Assembly: GCF_020360975.1 (NCBI RefSeq)
Contig: NW_025408668.1
Location: forward strand, 4,030,001 to 4,094,000
Direction of reading: 5' to 3'
DNA length: 64,000 nucleotides
Source of the DNA: Hirsutella rhossiliensis
Taxonomy: Eukaryota; Ascomycota; Sordariomycetes; Hypocreales; Ophiocordycipitaceae
The first letter of the stretch is position 1, and every line of letters begins with the position of its first letter. Both the position numbers and the translations under genes were made by a program. The notes under the pieces were generated by a model. That model was not told the origin of the DNA. It was given only the letters and a program-made list of their open reading frames with translations, and made no database searches. This document shows positions 11,501 through 22,821 of the stretch, piece after piece.

Positions 11501-14446
11501 AACTAAAGAAAAGTAAGTTCTATATATAAGAAGTAGACTTCCTCGGATATACGATCTTACTAAGAGAGATATAAATATAATAAGATAAGATTAACTTAGT
11601 TAAAGAATAGCTAACGCTAAAGAACGTTAAGGACGTATAAAGTTTCCTAGGATTTATAAATTACTACTAATAATTTATTAAAGATTTTAGAAAGATTATA
11701 GTACTACTATATAACTTAACGAAAAAGGAAAAAGAATTTATATAGGACGATAAAGCTAATAAAGCTTTCGATTATATTAAGACTACGATTACGTAAGAAC
11801 TAGTCTTAACTACCTTTAATCTAAAATAATAAATTAAACTTAAAACTAATATATTAAACTTTACTTTAAGAGTATAAATCGGATAAAAAGATAATAAAGA
11901 AATACTATAACTAATTATATTTTACTTAAAAAAGCTATATAGCATAGAACTTAATTACCTTATCTATAATAAAGAATTCCTTATAATTATTTAAGCTTTT
12001 AAGGAATTTTAATACTACCTTCTTAAAAGTAAATATAAAGTTAAGGTCTATATAGATTATAAGAATATCTTATACTTTATAATAATATAATAGTTAAACG
12101 GACGATAGATCTAATAAGCCGAATACTTATTAGAATTCGACTACGAAATAATCTATAAAAAAGGAATAAAAAATAGTCGAGCTAATACTCTTAGTTAACG
12201 AAGTAACTACGATATAAAAGCACCTATAGTAAAAGGATAGCTCTTAGAAATTAACGAAAATAAGAACTACTAGTAATAATAGCTAAATATAATATTTAAA
12301 GTATAACCTAATAACTCGATATACTAAAAGATCCTAAAATAGATAAAAGAATATAAAGTACTAAACGGATATAATATAGGATATTTAAAAGTTCTAATAT
12401 ATAAAAATAAAATCTAGATACTACTAGAATTATAAGATAAAGTTATATAAGATATATATAAATATCTAATATATAGATATTAAGGAGTCTAAAGAATAAT
12501 AAAACGGATTAAACGATAATATAACTTTTTATAGCTTAAAGAAGTAATATAATAAGTTATTAAAGAATATAAACTTTATATATAAAGTAAAGCTAAACGA
12601 TATAAACTATATAGAGAATTATAACTACTACTAGTACTAGAAAAACTATAGGATTTAATAGCTTTCGACTATATTATAAAGCTACTACTATTAAAAGAAC
12701 CTATAACTAACGTTAAGTATAATAGTATATTTATTATAACTAATAGATTAATAAAGTATAGATACTTTTTACTATATAAAAAAGTAAGTAATATAAAAGA
12801 GCTAGTATATATATTCCTATAAATAATTATTAGTAATTATAGACTACTAAATAAGATTATCTTTAATAAAGGAAGTATATTTATAGCTAAATCTTAGTAA
12901 GCTCTTATAGTATAATTAGGGACGAAATATAAGCTTAGTATAGCTTATTACCTATAAATAGATAGATAAATAGAACGACTTAACTAAACGCTTAAATTAT
13001 ATTTATAATACTATATTAGTTATAAATAAAATAATTAAGTTAAATAGCTATTAATAGCGTAACTAGCTTATAATAGCTTAGTTACGGAAATAACTAAGCT
13101 CTTACTAGTATACGCTAATTATAAATATAACCTAGAAGTATTTAAGGTTACTTAATAAGGACTATAAGTAAAACGAGCGATACTATAAGTAGATTAGCTA
13201 CGAAAATTATATAAAGAAATATAATAAGAACTTTAATTCGTTAAAGAATAAATATCTACTTACTATAATTAGAAAAGATTATAGGGACTAATCTTTTAAG
13301 AGGGAAATATAGTCTACCTTATACGACGAAATATTAAAATAAAACAACTAAGTAATAAATTAGATTTTAAGAAACTTAGACCGTTTAAGGTCGTAGTTAA
13401 CTTTTAAAATTTTAAAAGTTAACTACGAACTTTCGCTACTAATAATAATACGGATATACCTAATATTTTATATCTTATTATTAAAACTAGCGCTAAGAAA
13501 CGCTAAACTATAGGAAAAAATCGAAGTCGACGACGATTAAGAATATAAAGTAGAATAAATACTAAATATAAGAAAATAAGGTTAGTAATAAGAATACCTT
13601 ATTAAGTAGAAGGGATATAGACTAAAGGAAAATACCTAGGAACTACTTAAGCACTTAACCTACTATAGCTCTCTACTTTAATAATTTTACTAGAAGGTTT
13701 AGGAGGGATTAAAGGACTAAGATCTATAAACTCCTTACTAATACCGAACGAGGACTAATTCGCCTCGTTAGGAACGCCTAACGATTATAAGTTATTTACT
13801 ACCTAATACTTATACGTATCGAGCGTAGGTAAAACGCTATCCTCGGTATCTACTTCTTAGATACTACGACGAAATAACTCGGAACTCTTTTCCTTTATAT
13901 AATTCCGAATCTTCTAGATACGAGCTAAACGATTAATGGCGATAGATATTTACGACTAAAGATTCGCAAGCTATACCTAAAGCTCTAACAAGGCTTCCCT
14001 AGCTTCCTCCTCTTTAGAATATAGCCTACGCTACTCCGCTAATAATTTAGTTACTAAAAGAAATACGTTAGCTACTACGCGTAAAAAGAATTAGAAGATA
14101 CCTATAAAAAGAGGCTACTAAAACACTATTATAATAAGGACGACTACTAGCAATATAATTATTATAGCGCGAAGAATTTTCGGCTATCCGATAATTCGTC
14201 TTCTTCGCCTTAAAGCATCGAGTATACGGTATATCGGTAGGATCTCTACTTAAGTCGATATATTTAGTAAGAGTAGCGCGCTTAAAGGCTTTTTAGGAAC
14301 GAATTTTTAGTATACGACTAGATATACTATTAGTAGTATATCTTAAAAAGAGAAAAAAAAAGAACGATATACTTACGCATAACGTAATAAGGGTATATTT
14401 ATATATAGCGGCTAAGGTAGCTATAGTAGGTCTTACGGATAAGACT
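8583..14446 (+). pseudogene. Pol relic of the gypsy element (RT, integrase, chromodomain)
   Basis: The polyprotein order can be followed through the stops. Near 11398-11425 the reverse transcriptase active site reads YLDN, with Asn where the second Asp is expected. Near 12658-12996 the integrase core is recognisable; its second acidic motif reads FNKG, and the third retains the spacing of a gypsy integrase while three Gln codons are now TAA. Near 13592-13650 a chromodomain core is visible (EYLIK, stop, KGYRLKENT, stop, EL), where both stops are TAG in place of conserved Trp TGG. These changes are all transitions expected from RIP. The element is dead. Confidence 0.85.
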
Positions 14447-14465
14447 AAAAGGAGGGGAGATATTA

Positions 14466-14915
14466 TATTACGACTATAGCTACTAGGCCGCTAACGGTTA
14501 ACCGCGTTAAGCACGTAATATAGTCTAATAGATAAATAGTTAGCACGACTACCTAATAGATATAAGATCGAGGGGATCGTAGAGATCTAAGTAATCTAGG
14601 ATTAACGAGATTACTATACTTTATACGATCTAACGTTAGGGATTATAGCTAGGACTATAATCTAAGGATAGTCTCTATAAGTATATATAGCTACTTACTT
14701 TTACTCCTTTAGATAAATAGCTCTCTAGCTTTTAATATAGATCTTTATTACGATTCTATCTCTAATTTTAATTACTTAGTTATAGTCTATAGTCTATAAC
14801 CTCCGACTTATTACTAATATAATATACTTATTATTACTTAGACCACGCCCTATTATATCTACTAATATAAACCCCTCGATAGGTTTATCCCTTAAGAATA
14901 ATACTAGTCGTTATA
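14466..14915 (+). repeat. 3' LTR of the RIP-mutated gypsy element
   Basis: It is 450 bp, the same length as 701-1150. It is preceded by a purine-rich tract at 14447-14460 (AAAAGGAGGGGAGA), the likely polypurine tract, and followed by GTAGT, the right target duplication. Confidence 0.9.
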
Positions 14916-14920
14916 GTAGT

Positions 14921-15164
14921 AGGGTACTCTTTTAAGGAAGTAGTACCCTTTTTAAGGAGATATCTATTAAATCTATTAGTTAATAGCTTATATTATTATA
15001 AAGTAAGTAAAGGTATATATATAAGTACTATTTATAGAATAATATTAATAAGCTATATAGAGCTCTTTTATATATAGCTAGCCTATATATTTATATATAG
15101 GATCTAGCCCTTTATATATAACTATATAGCTTAAGCTATAGCTTAAGCCTATAACCTATAATAG
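14921..15164. other. Short AT-rich gap between the gypsy element and copia copy 2
   Basis: About 240 bp of AT-rich sequence with short palindromes, such as the TATATATAG..CTATATATA words near 15058-15105 and TTAAGCTATAGCTTAA near 15130. I see no gene. It could be the last part of the truncated copia copy, mutated beyond recognition, or the older target sequence. Confidence 0.5.
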
Positions 15165-18100
15165 TTAAAAACTCTTATACTAGCTTAATTTACTATAAAA
15201 AGATAGCTAGCTTTTACTTTAATAAGGGCTTTATAAGACCGTTAGCTTTTATTATTACTATTAAAACCTAATAAATAAAAATAAGTCCCTTTTAGACTTC
15301 TTAGTATAACTAATACTAATAGATATTAATATATTATAGCTAGATTAATAGCTTACTATTTTCCTTTATAAGAATTTATATAGTCTATATATTATTATAT
15401 TTTATAGCTAATAAGGTTAGAATTTATAGTTATAAAGATATAAGTAGCTAGCTAAGGAAAATCGCTTCTTTTAACGCTTTAAAAAGAGCTAGTAGCTTTA
15501 CCTTTATACTTAAAGTTATAATAGTAGCTTATTTTAAAGCTTTCTAAGTAATAGTTCCTTTATAAAGGGATATAATATACCCTTATAAGCTCTTTCTATC
15601 TAAGGAATTATCTATAAAGGATAAATCGCTTAAATAAAGGAAGATTTTAGTAGCTAGTTTCCTTCCTTACCCTCCTAAGTATAGACTATATAATCTTATT
15701 AAATAGAGATAAAGGATAGCTTAGTCTATTACTTTTTAGTACCTAGGGCTAGGATTCTAGTTATACCTAGCTAGCTAAGAGACTATAAAAGAGATATCTA
15801 GTTTAGTAGAAATAGCTAAAAAAAAGAAAAAAGCAAGGAGCTTACCTTTTATTAGCATTAGTGTTTTTCTTACTCCTTAGCTTAAAAGGACGGATTAAGT
15901 AAAAGCTCTTTATTTAATATAAGTATAAAGGGAAGCTTCTTATTAAGGGATTTAGGGAGGAATTTATAAGCGACCTTATCGATATAAGCGTCTTAAGTAA
16001 GCTAAATAGTCTATTAAGACTTATTTTAAAAGATTTAAATCCTTAGGAACTACTTTAGCTCCCTTAGCTTAGTTATCTTATACCTTTATTATAGGCCTTT
16101 TATAGCCTCCTTAGTAGTTACTTCTTTCTCTTTTAAGTAGGCCTAGATAATATTATCGACGTAAAAAAAGACTATAATTTTACCCTTCTATATTATATAT
16201 AGTTCCTAAGGGACTTTCTTAAAGCTTAGGGCTTTAAGGGAACCTAGTAAATACTATTACTAAAAAAGAGGTAATCTTTATAGTTTATATAAAGTATTCT
16301 TAAGCTATAGAACCTTTCTTAGTTATTAGAAACTAAGAGGAAGTTATATATAAATAACTTCTTCTTCCTTAAAAGGGTAGTTAATAAAGGCGTTAATAGT
16401 ATCTATTTAATTAAGCTTAAGGTCGAATTCTACTACTATAGCTATAAGGGTCTAAAAAGATATCCTTACTAAGGTAGTTGCTTTAATAGGTAGATCCCCT
16501 TTTTCCTATTAATTCCTATAGATAACTAGCTAGGCCTTATACTTTTAAAGGAAGCTATATTTATTAGTCTTATATATAAAGACCTACTTATAGCTAAGGA
16601 CCTATTTTCCTCTTACCTTTTCCTTAAGAACCTCTTTAAAAGACCTTATCTCTTTATATAAGGCTAGGTAGTCTTTTTAGGCTTAGAAAAACTAGTCTTT
16701 AAAAGGGTGTTTTTCTAGCTACTTTTAGTTTACTAGTAGGTCTAAGAGGTCTCTTTTATATACCTTCCTTACTAATAGCTATAGCTTAAAGAGCCGGCCT
16801 ACTATAAATACTTTATAGGATCCGTCTTCTATAAGCGTTAGATAAAAATTAGAAAAACTATTAAAATAAAAGAGAGGTTAATATTCTTTATATTAGGCCC
16901 TATACCTTCCTTTACTTCTTAAAGTAAGGATAAAAAGGTAGCTAGGTAATCCTTTAAGAGAGAAAGAGGTACCTTTCCTACCCCTTTAAAGGTCTAAATA
17001 GGAAGACTAATAGAAAAAACTACTTCTAAATCTTCTTATTATATAGGAGGAGGCATAAGGAGGTAGGCGTATTCTAGCTCTACCGCTTTCTTATAGTCTC
17101 CTTCTTTATCTAGATTATTTAATCTAATAGCTTCTTCTTTTTCTTTTTTAAAGTTAGCGTTATCCTTAACTACTTTAATATTAGTTTCTTCCTTTATTTC
17201 CTTATCTAGGACCTCGTCTTAAGACTATTAAAAAGGGGGGATTTAGATCTTTTAAATTAGCTAACGTTATAAGAGTAAGAGGGGCTATTTATCCCTCTTT
17301 CTATTAAAGAAGCTAGATTCGTCGAAAATTATATCCTTAGTTAAAATAACCTTCTATAAAAGAGGAATCTAGATCTAAAAGATATTTATAGAATTATAAC
17401 TAATAAGGTAACTAATAAAGGCTCTAAGATTAAGCTTTCTTTTCTTCTTCCTTTTTAGCTATATATTAGTAGTTATAGTATATACCTTATAGCTATAGGT
17501 ATAAAGGTAGGTTAATAAGGCCCTCTTCTTTATAAAGAGCTTAAGGGGAGATTTCTAGTCTATTCCTTAGGTCTTAAAAAGGGTCTCTAGGTCCCTATAG
17601 TCCCTTAGGCCCCTAAGGTCCCTTAGGGTCTAGTTCTAAAGGTAATAAACGGTCTTAACGACTTCCTTTTAAAGGTCGTAGGGAAGCTTTATAATAAGTC
17701 TTATTATATAGGCCCTTTTTATTATAGTACCTCTTAATCTTTTTACCCCTCCGTTTTAGGCCTAGGTATTCGGTGCTAATAAAAGGGGTAAAATACCCTT
17801 TTTTCGAAGCTAGTTTAAGATATCTTTTATAAATAGCTCTTTATTAGACCGTATCTTCTTTACCTTATAGCTAAAGTAGGATTTTATTTAGTTAATAAAG
17901 TCTTAAAAGGTAGACTAGTTATACTTACTTAGGTAGGTCTATAGGAAATAAAGGGAAACTATCCCTAAAAAAGCGTCTATAAAAAATATTACCCTAACGA
18001 AGCTCTCTTAGTCCCTAGAGATATCGGTTTAGTCGACCTAAATTTCCTTATATAGCTAGTTTAGCTATAAAGGTATTTATCTAGAAATTCGTCTCTTAGT

Positions 18101-20676
18101 CTTTCCTTAGCTATAGTATTTATATTTAATAGTCTTTAAGCCCTTTATTTATACGCCTTATTATTAGCCTAGCTTATATAAAGCTAGGGGGCCTAGGTAA
18201 CTAAGTCGTATATACTAAAGAAGGCCGTCTTCTTAGGCTGCTAGATAAGGGTCCTTAGAACCTACCCTTCTTTAAGTAGGGAAAGCTAACTTTTTAAGAG
18301 ATTCCTTCCTAAGGATAGGTCGGAATTTAAGAATAAATTAACCGAATTTCTCCTTAATAAGCTTAATCGTTTAATTCTTTTAGACTAGCCTTATAGGCTT
18401 AAACGTTATATCCTAGAAGATTCCTTCCTCTTAAAGAAGGTAAAAGGAAATTAAGCTTATTAAAAATCGAGGGTAAAAAGCTACCCTTTTTCGTTAAAGA
18501 ATTTATATAGACCTATTAAGTAATTTTATTATAAAATTCACCCTTCTATATCCCTCTATCTATACGGTTAATTCCCTAGTAATAAAGTATTCCCTTTTTG
18601 CCTTCTTAAAGGACCGGAATTATAAGAGTATATTATAGATATTAAGGGAAGTACTAGAGTTAAGGATAGCTAATTTTCGTAGGGGACAGTTAGAGGGTCT
18701 TAATAAGCGGTCTTACTAATCTATAGGGAATATAAATACTAGATTTACTATACTAACGATTTTTCCTTAAATTTATAGCTTAAATAAGGGCAGCGGCGTT
18801 ATTAGTTACTATTTCTTAGTAACCTAAATCTTATCTATCTTCTTCTATAACGAGGGATCCTCCTTAAGAGACTATTATATTATTTCTTATAGCCTCTTCG
18901 AAGGGTTAAATCCTTTAGGTTAGTTTTCCTTAAAGACTTACTAGTATTATAATAACTAATAGCCTAGGGATTTATAGGCTAGGCAGCTGTTTTATCTTTT
19001 AGTCTTTTATTTCTTTAAGGAATCCTCGTCTTAGTCTAGAAGGTCTACTTAAAAACCCCCCCTTTTTACCCCTTATTACTAATTTTAATAAAGAGGTTCG
19101 ATTTTAACTAGTTCCTTAATTTTTCGACTAATAGACTAAAAGGTCTATTAAGGGACTAGTTAGGTCGGACGGACTAATAGGGCTAGGGCCGGACCTAGAG
19201 TAAGATACAAAGCTAGGGCTAGGACTAAGGTAGCCGTTAAAGATAGTATTAATACTCTCGAGGGAGGAGGAGCTAGAGGGGCAGTAGTAGTAGCAGTAGT
19301 AGCGGGGGCCGTAGTAGGTCGAGCCGTCTAGGTTAAGTACTAGCTACGAAGGAATAAGACTACTTACTATTATACTTAAGCAGCCTCTTTATTTAGTTCC
19401 TAGCTAGCTTCTTATAAGATAGTTAAGTAACCGTTACTAATAGGCTTTATTAGTAGAGATATATCCTATAGCTATTAGCTAGAAAGAGCTTTTATTAAGA
19501 AGTATTAGTTAGCTTTCTTAAGGATTTCTTCTTACTTATCTAGCTATAAAGAAGCTAGTAAGTTCCTAGTAAAAAAGGCTCCTAAGTATACTATATAGGT
19601 CTTCTTAATATAGTTAGTTATATAGCCCCTTAAGGGAGCTATTAAGGTTTTAAGCTTTTAAAGCTACTACCTAAGGGTCTCTTCTTCTTAAAGAGAGATT
19701 AGCTTTATAGCACTAATAGATTCTATTATTACTATACGTATAGTAGTTAGTAGCTTCGTTTTATAAAGGGATTCCTTATAGTAACTCTTATAGTTACCTA
19801 AGGTAGTAGAAAAGGTTCTCTACTATATAGAGGTTAGCTTAGAGAAGAGGGAAGCTCCCTCTATAAATTCCGTTGCCTTAAGATAAAGAGGGGGCTTAAG
19901 AGGGTCCTACTTATTAAAGAAGACTAAATTATAAATAGTTTTATCTATATAAGCCTATAGCTCCTTTACCTACTTATCCTAATCTTAGGGCTTTATAAGA
20001 ATCGTCTTATAGACTATAAGGGCGGTAGAAGAATCGTTTTTCGATATTATTATAAAGGAAGGGTAGAAAAGTTAGTCAAAAATTAGCTTTTTTAGTAAGA
20101 GGGGTAAAAGGAAGCTATAAGGGATATAAGAAAGGTACCTTTTATAGTAGCTAGAAGATATAAGAATTCTATTCCTCTTAGGCTTATAACTCTCGTAAAG
20201 AGAGATATAAGAAGTATATAAAAATATATAAAGGTAAAATTAAAAGTAAGGGGTCGGATAGGTAGGGTAGAGATATTTAATTCTTATAGGGGTAGTAATT
20301 ATAGTAAGGGAGTAATTATTATATTGCCTTAATTATCCTTCTTTCTTTTATCTAACGCCCCTCTTTATATCCGTTTAGTATCTTAATTAATAAAGAAGAT
20401 CCTACTTAAAGAAGCTACTAATGTCCTCTTAACTACTAAGCTTTTTACCGGTTTTCCCCCTCTTTTTTAGCCGTTGCTAGTATATCCGTCTTATCTCTCG
20501 CTACCTCTATAGGAAGCTATCGCCACTTCTACTTCCTCTCTTACCCCTACCCTCCTTTCTACACCTCCTTTTAGCTCCTTCTTCCTTCTTCTATACTAGT
20601 TGTTTTTCAGCTTCCTAGGTCCCTCTTGCTAAGGGATATCTCCGAGAACTGCGAAATCAGGCCACGCTTCGCGACA
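15165..20676 (-). mobile_element. Second Ty1/copia copy, left-truncated and more heavily RIP-mutated
   Basis: From about 15165-15181 onwards the sequence aligns collinearly with 3045-8577 of copy 1 and ends with the same LTR (20191-20676). In element orientation it has its 5' LTR and nearly all of the interior but lacks the 3' LTR and the last few hundred bases. It carries many more C-to-T and G-to-A changes than copy 1: the reverse transcriptase site near 16145-16165 reads YVDN instead of YVDD, and the GC-rich repeat is eroded. The cause of the left truncation is not visible. Confidence 0.88.
20191..20676 (-). repeat. Copia LTR marking the edge of the RIP block
   Basis: It is 486 bp, matching 2223-2710 and 8100-8577. 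Its last 120 bases are noticeably less mutated than the rest. The first base after it, 20677, begins sequence of normal composition, so the LTR end is also the border of the AT-rich block. Confidence 0.9.
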
Positions 20677-20790
20677 ACCTTACGCCTATTATCATTCTTT
20701 ATCGAGTATACTTGAATCCTATTATATTTAGTTAATGCTAGAAGTATCTTGCTCTTTAATCTCATGTCGTGGCTGCTAAGGTGTCACTGT

Positions 20791-22821
20791 TTATAGGCTT
20801 TTCCGTTCATCTTCTTGCAGCTCTGTCTGGTTAATCCAATAGATAGCCCTGTGTAGATCTTGACACTTGAGATGTGCCTTGACTTGCTTATCCGTCATGT
20901 CTGGGTTCTGCTTCATCATATTTTCAACAGGGTGGTGGGCAGAGTAAAGCTGCGTAACAGCCGGCCAAACATTCAACAAAAAGGAATAACCTGTCATCCG
21001 CGCGAATAGCATACTAACCAAAAGCATAAGTAGGGTATGAGTGCCAATGATTCCAATAACACCTGCAAGCCCTTTCCACCCAGTCGGCACGCTATATGCT
21101 TCCCAAAACTGCCTTTGTGATTTAGAGTAAGTATTAAACCTGGGTAGAGCATCATAGTAGGACATTTGGGCTAAAATTGTAAAGAGAGTTTGCACGGCAA
21201 AGGCGGCATTGCCTGTTTGATCGATTATATCCCAAAATATGTTGGTGTAGACCTGGTTGATAGAATTTCCGGCGTAGGACATTATGGCAACACCCTTCCA
21301 GCCTTGGTCTTCGTATAAACCCTTCCCAAGTGCGGCGTAAACTGGAATAAAGACCTGCGCGCCTTTTTTATAGTCGCTGGGTAGTAACTTTAACTCCATT
21401 CGACCCGTTTGTCTCGCCGAAGGGTTACAGTGCGTGCAATAGAGAGAGATAATGTCGCTTGTCAGGGCATTTCCAGTGCCTGGGTCAAACAGTGGTGTAG
21501 GCTCTTTGTATTTTTGGCTTGCAATCATGTTGGTGTGCCTTAGCTGAGGCTCGTCGACAAAATTGTGACAGGTTGTGGCCCTTAACGTCTGTGTTTTGTC
21601 TCTAGACGTCCACGTATTCCAGACGTTATCGGCAAACTGGACAAATTCGTCGAGAGGCCAGGGCTCCCAATACTCAGTGTCATCCAACTTGAATAACAAG
21701 GACCTATGCGAAAGGGTACCATCCAGCTCGGTTCCCTCAAGTTGTGGGAAACACAGAGACTGTACGCTATAGATATTGGTTTCGCCATAAGTCTTCACCA
21801 TGGTGCAGCTGAAATCTCCCATACCAAGGCCAGCAGTGGAAGACTCTGTGTTGTTAGGGGCTTCAAACCCTGCAAAATATCCGCTGACAAACATGGTGGT
21901 GGTCGTAGGTCCCAGGGAATAGTTGACGGAAAGATTCCGTAATGTGGGACGAAGGCACACAACCTGAGAATTATATACTGGTCCTTGGCCGTTGAAGTAC
22001 TTAAGAGCTTGACGATCTGCTATTGAAGCATACGGCAAAAAGGCTCTTAGTGATGGCCCTGTGTCCTGTACTCCTGGGGCAAATTTTGGACTACCGGCTA
22101 ATTCTGCAAACCTCGGGAATATATTAGGCTGACTTCTCCAGTAGTCAACGCCAGTCGTCTCGTATGTTTTGTCGATGCCAGCAGGCACGGCCTCGTGTTT
22201 TGCTGCTGCCGGAACATCAACAGTACCAAAGTCGGCAAGCAGCAAAGTCGACGTAAAGTTTGATGCCAAAGATGTAGCAAGTACAAGGATTGCAAGAGCC
22301 CCGTAGCATAGCTGCTCAAGATCCCTAGGCCCAGATGCCAGCGGTTCCATCAGGTTGTGGGCACCACTGCTGACGCTGCGCATAATAGATAGGGCCGGCA
22401 GTTGGGGCAGGTAGACGCCGCGGTTCTCGATAATCATGGATGCCAGCATGGCCGTAATTAGCCCGCTCTGTAGGCTTATAGCAATACGGATAAAGATGGA
22501 GCTTATAGTGACTGTTCTGGTCGCCCAGCCACTAAGAACGATGGTGTTCCATAGTGAAGATGGCGGCTTGTAGTTTTTCATGGCGGCTTTTGAATCAACC
22601 CAAAAAAAAGACAAGAATCCAACAGAGGCAATAAGAAAGATGGTGCCGAGGCCGAGGATGCAACAGCCCCATAGGCCAATTGCCTGTATGGTAGTCCTTT
22701 GTGTGCGAGCAGCCATGGCTAGTTGAGTTGATCTCGTTGCTAACGATGAGATATTGCTAAAGACGAGACGACGGAAGCAGCTTTTCTGCTGATAAAAATC
22801 CACAGGCATCTGCTGCATCAA
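20791..22821 (-). CDS. Fungal integral membrane protein of unknown function
   Basis: This is a single uninterrupted frame of up to 676 codons. I do not recognise the family. A more conservative start is Met36 (22716), directly before the first hydrophobic region, because residues 1-35 look like leader sequence. Hydrophobic segments lie near residues 43-75, 95-130 and 168-194, then a long polar and probably extracytoplasmic region of about 380 residues with scattered Cys and several N-glycosylation sequons, then one or two segments near 590-625. This plan (N-terminal helices, large exposed loop, C-terminal helices) is common among uncharacterised ascomycete surface proteins. The stop lies 114 bp from the RIP-mutated LTR, yet the frame is open and the base composition normal. 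Confidence 0.8.
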   Translation of the reverse strand: MMQQMPVDFYQQKSCFRRLVFSNISSLATRSTQLAMAARTQRTTIQAIGLWGCCILGLGTIFLIASVGFLSFFWVDSKAAMKNYKPPSSLWNTIVLSGWATRTVTISSIFIRIAISLQSGLITAMLASMIIENRGVYLPQLPALSIMRSVSSGAHNLMEPLASGPRDLEQLCYGALAILVLATSLASNFTSTLLLADFGTVDVPAAAKHEAVPAGIDKTYETTGVDYWRSQPNIFPRFAELAGSPKFAPGVQDTGPSLRAFLPYASIADRQALKYFNGQGPVYNSQVVCLRPTLRNLSVNYSLGPTTTTMFVSGYFAGFEAPNNTESSTAGLGMGDFSCTMVKTYGETNIYSVQSLCFPQLEGTELDGTLSHRSLLFKLDDTEYWEPWPLDEFVQFADNVWNTWTSRDKTQTLRATTCHNFVDEPQLRHTNMIASQKYKEPTPLFDPGTGNALTSDIISLYCTHCNPSARQTGRMELKLLPSDYKKGAQVFIPVYAALGKGLYEDQGWKGVAIMSYAGNSINQVYTNIFWDIIDQTGNAAFAVQTLFTILAQMSYYDALPRFNTYSKSQRQFWEAYSVPTGWKGLAGVIGIIGTHTLLMLLVSMLFARMTGYSFLLNVWPAVTQLYSAHHPVENMMKQNPDMTDKQVKAHLKCQDLHRAIYWINQTELQEDERKSL

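Larger units (their letters stand above)
696..14920 (+). mobile_element. RIP-mutated Ty3/gypsy LTR retrotransposon with chromodomain, split by a copia insertion
   Basis: Two 450-bp LTRs (701-1150 and 14466-14915) are in direct orientation. They start with TATTACGACTA and end with the near-complement of it. The five bases outside them are GTAGC on the left and GTAGT on the right, which is one duplication differing by a RIP-type C to T change. Reading the plus strand gives, in order: a Gag zinc knuckle (about 2058-2099), a reverse transcriptase motif YLDN-ILIF near 11398-11425, an integrase core with its second and third acidic motifs near 12850-12880 and 12946-12996, and a chromodomain near 13592-13650. 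A purine-rich tract at 14447-14460 lies just before the right LTR. All frames are full of stops of the CAA-to-TAA and TGG-to-TAG type. Removing the copia insertion leaves an element of roughly 7.85 kb. Confidence 0.92.
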
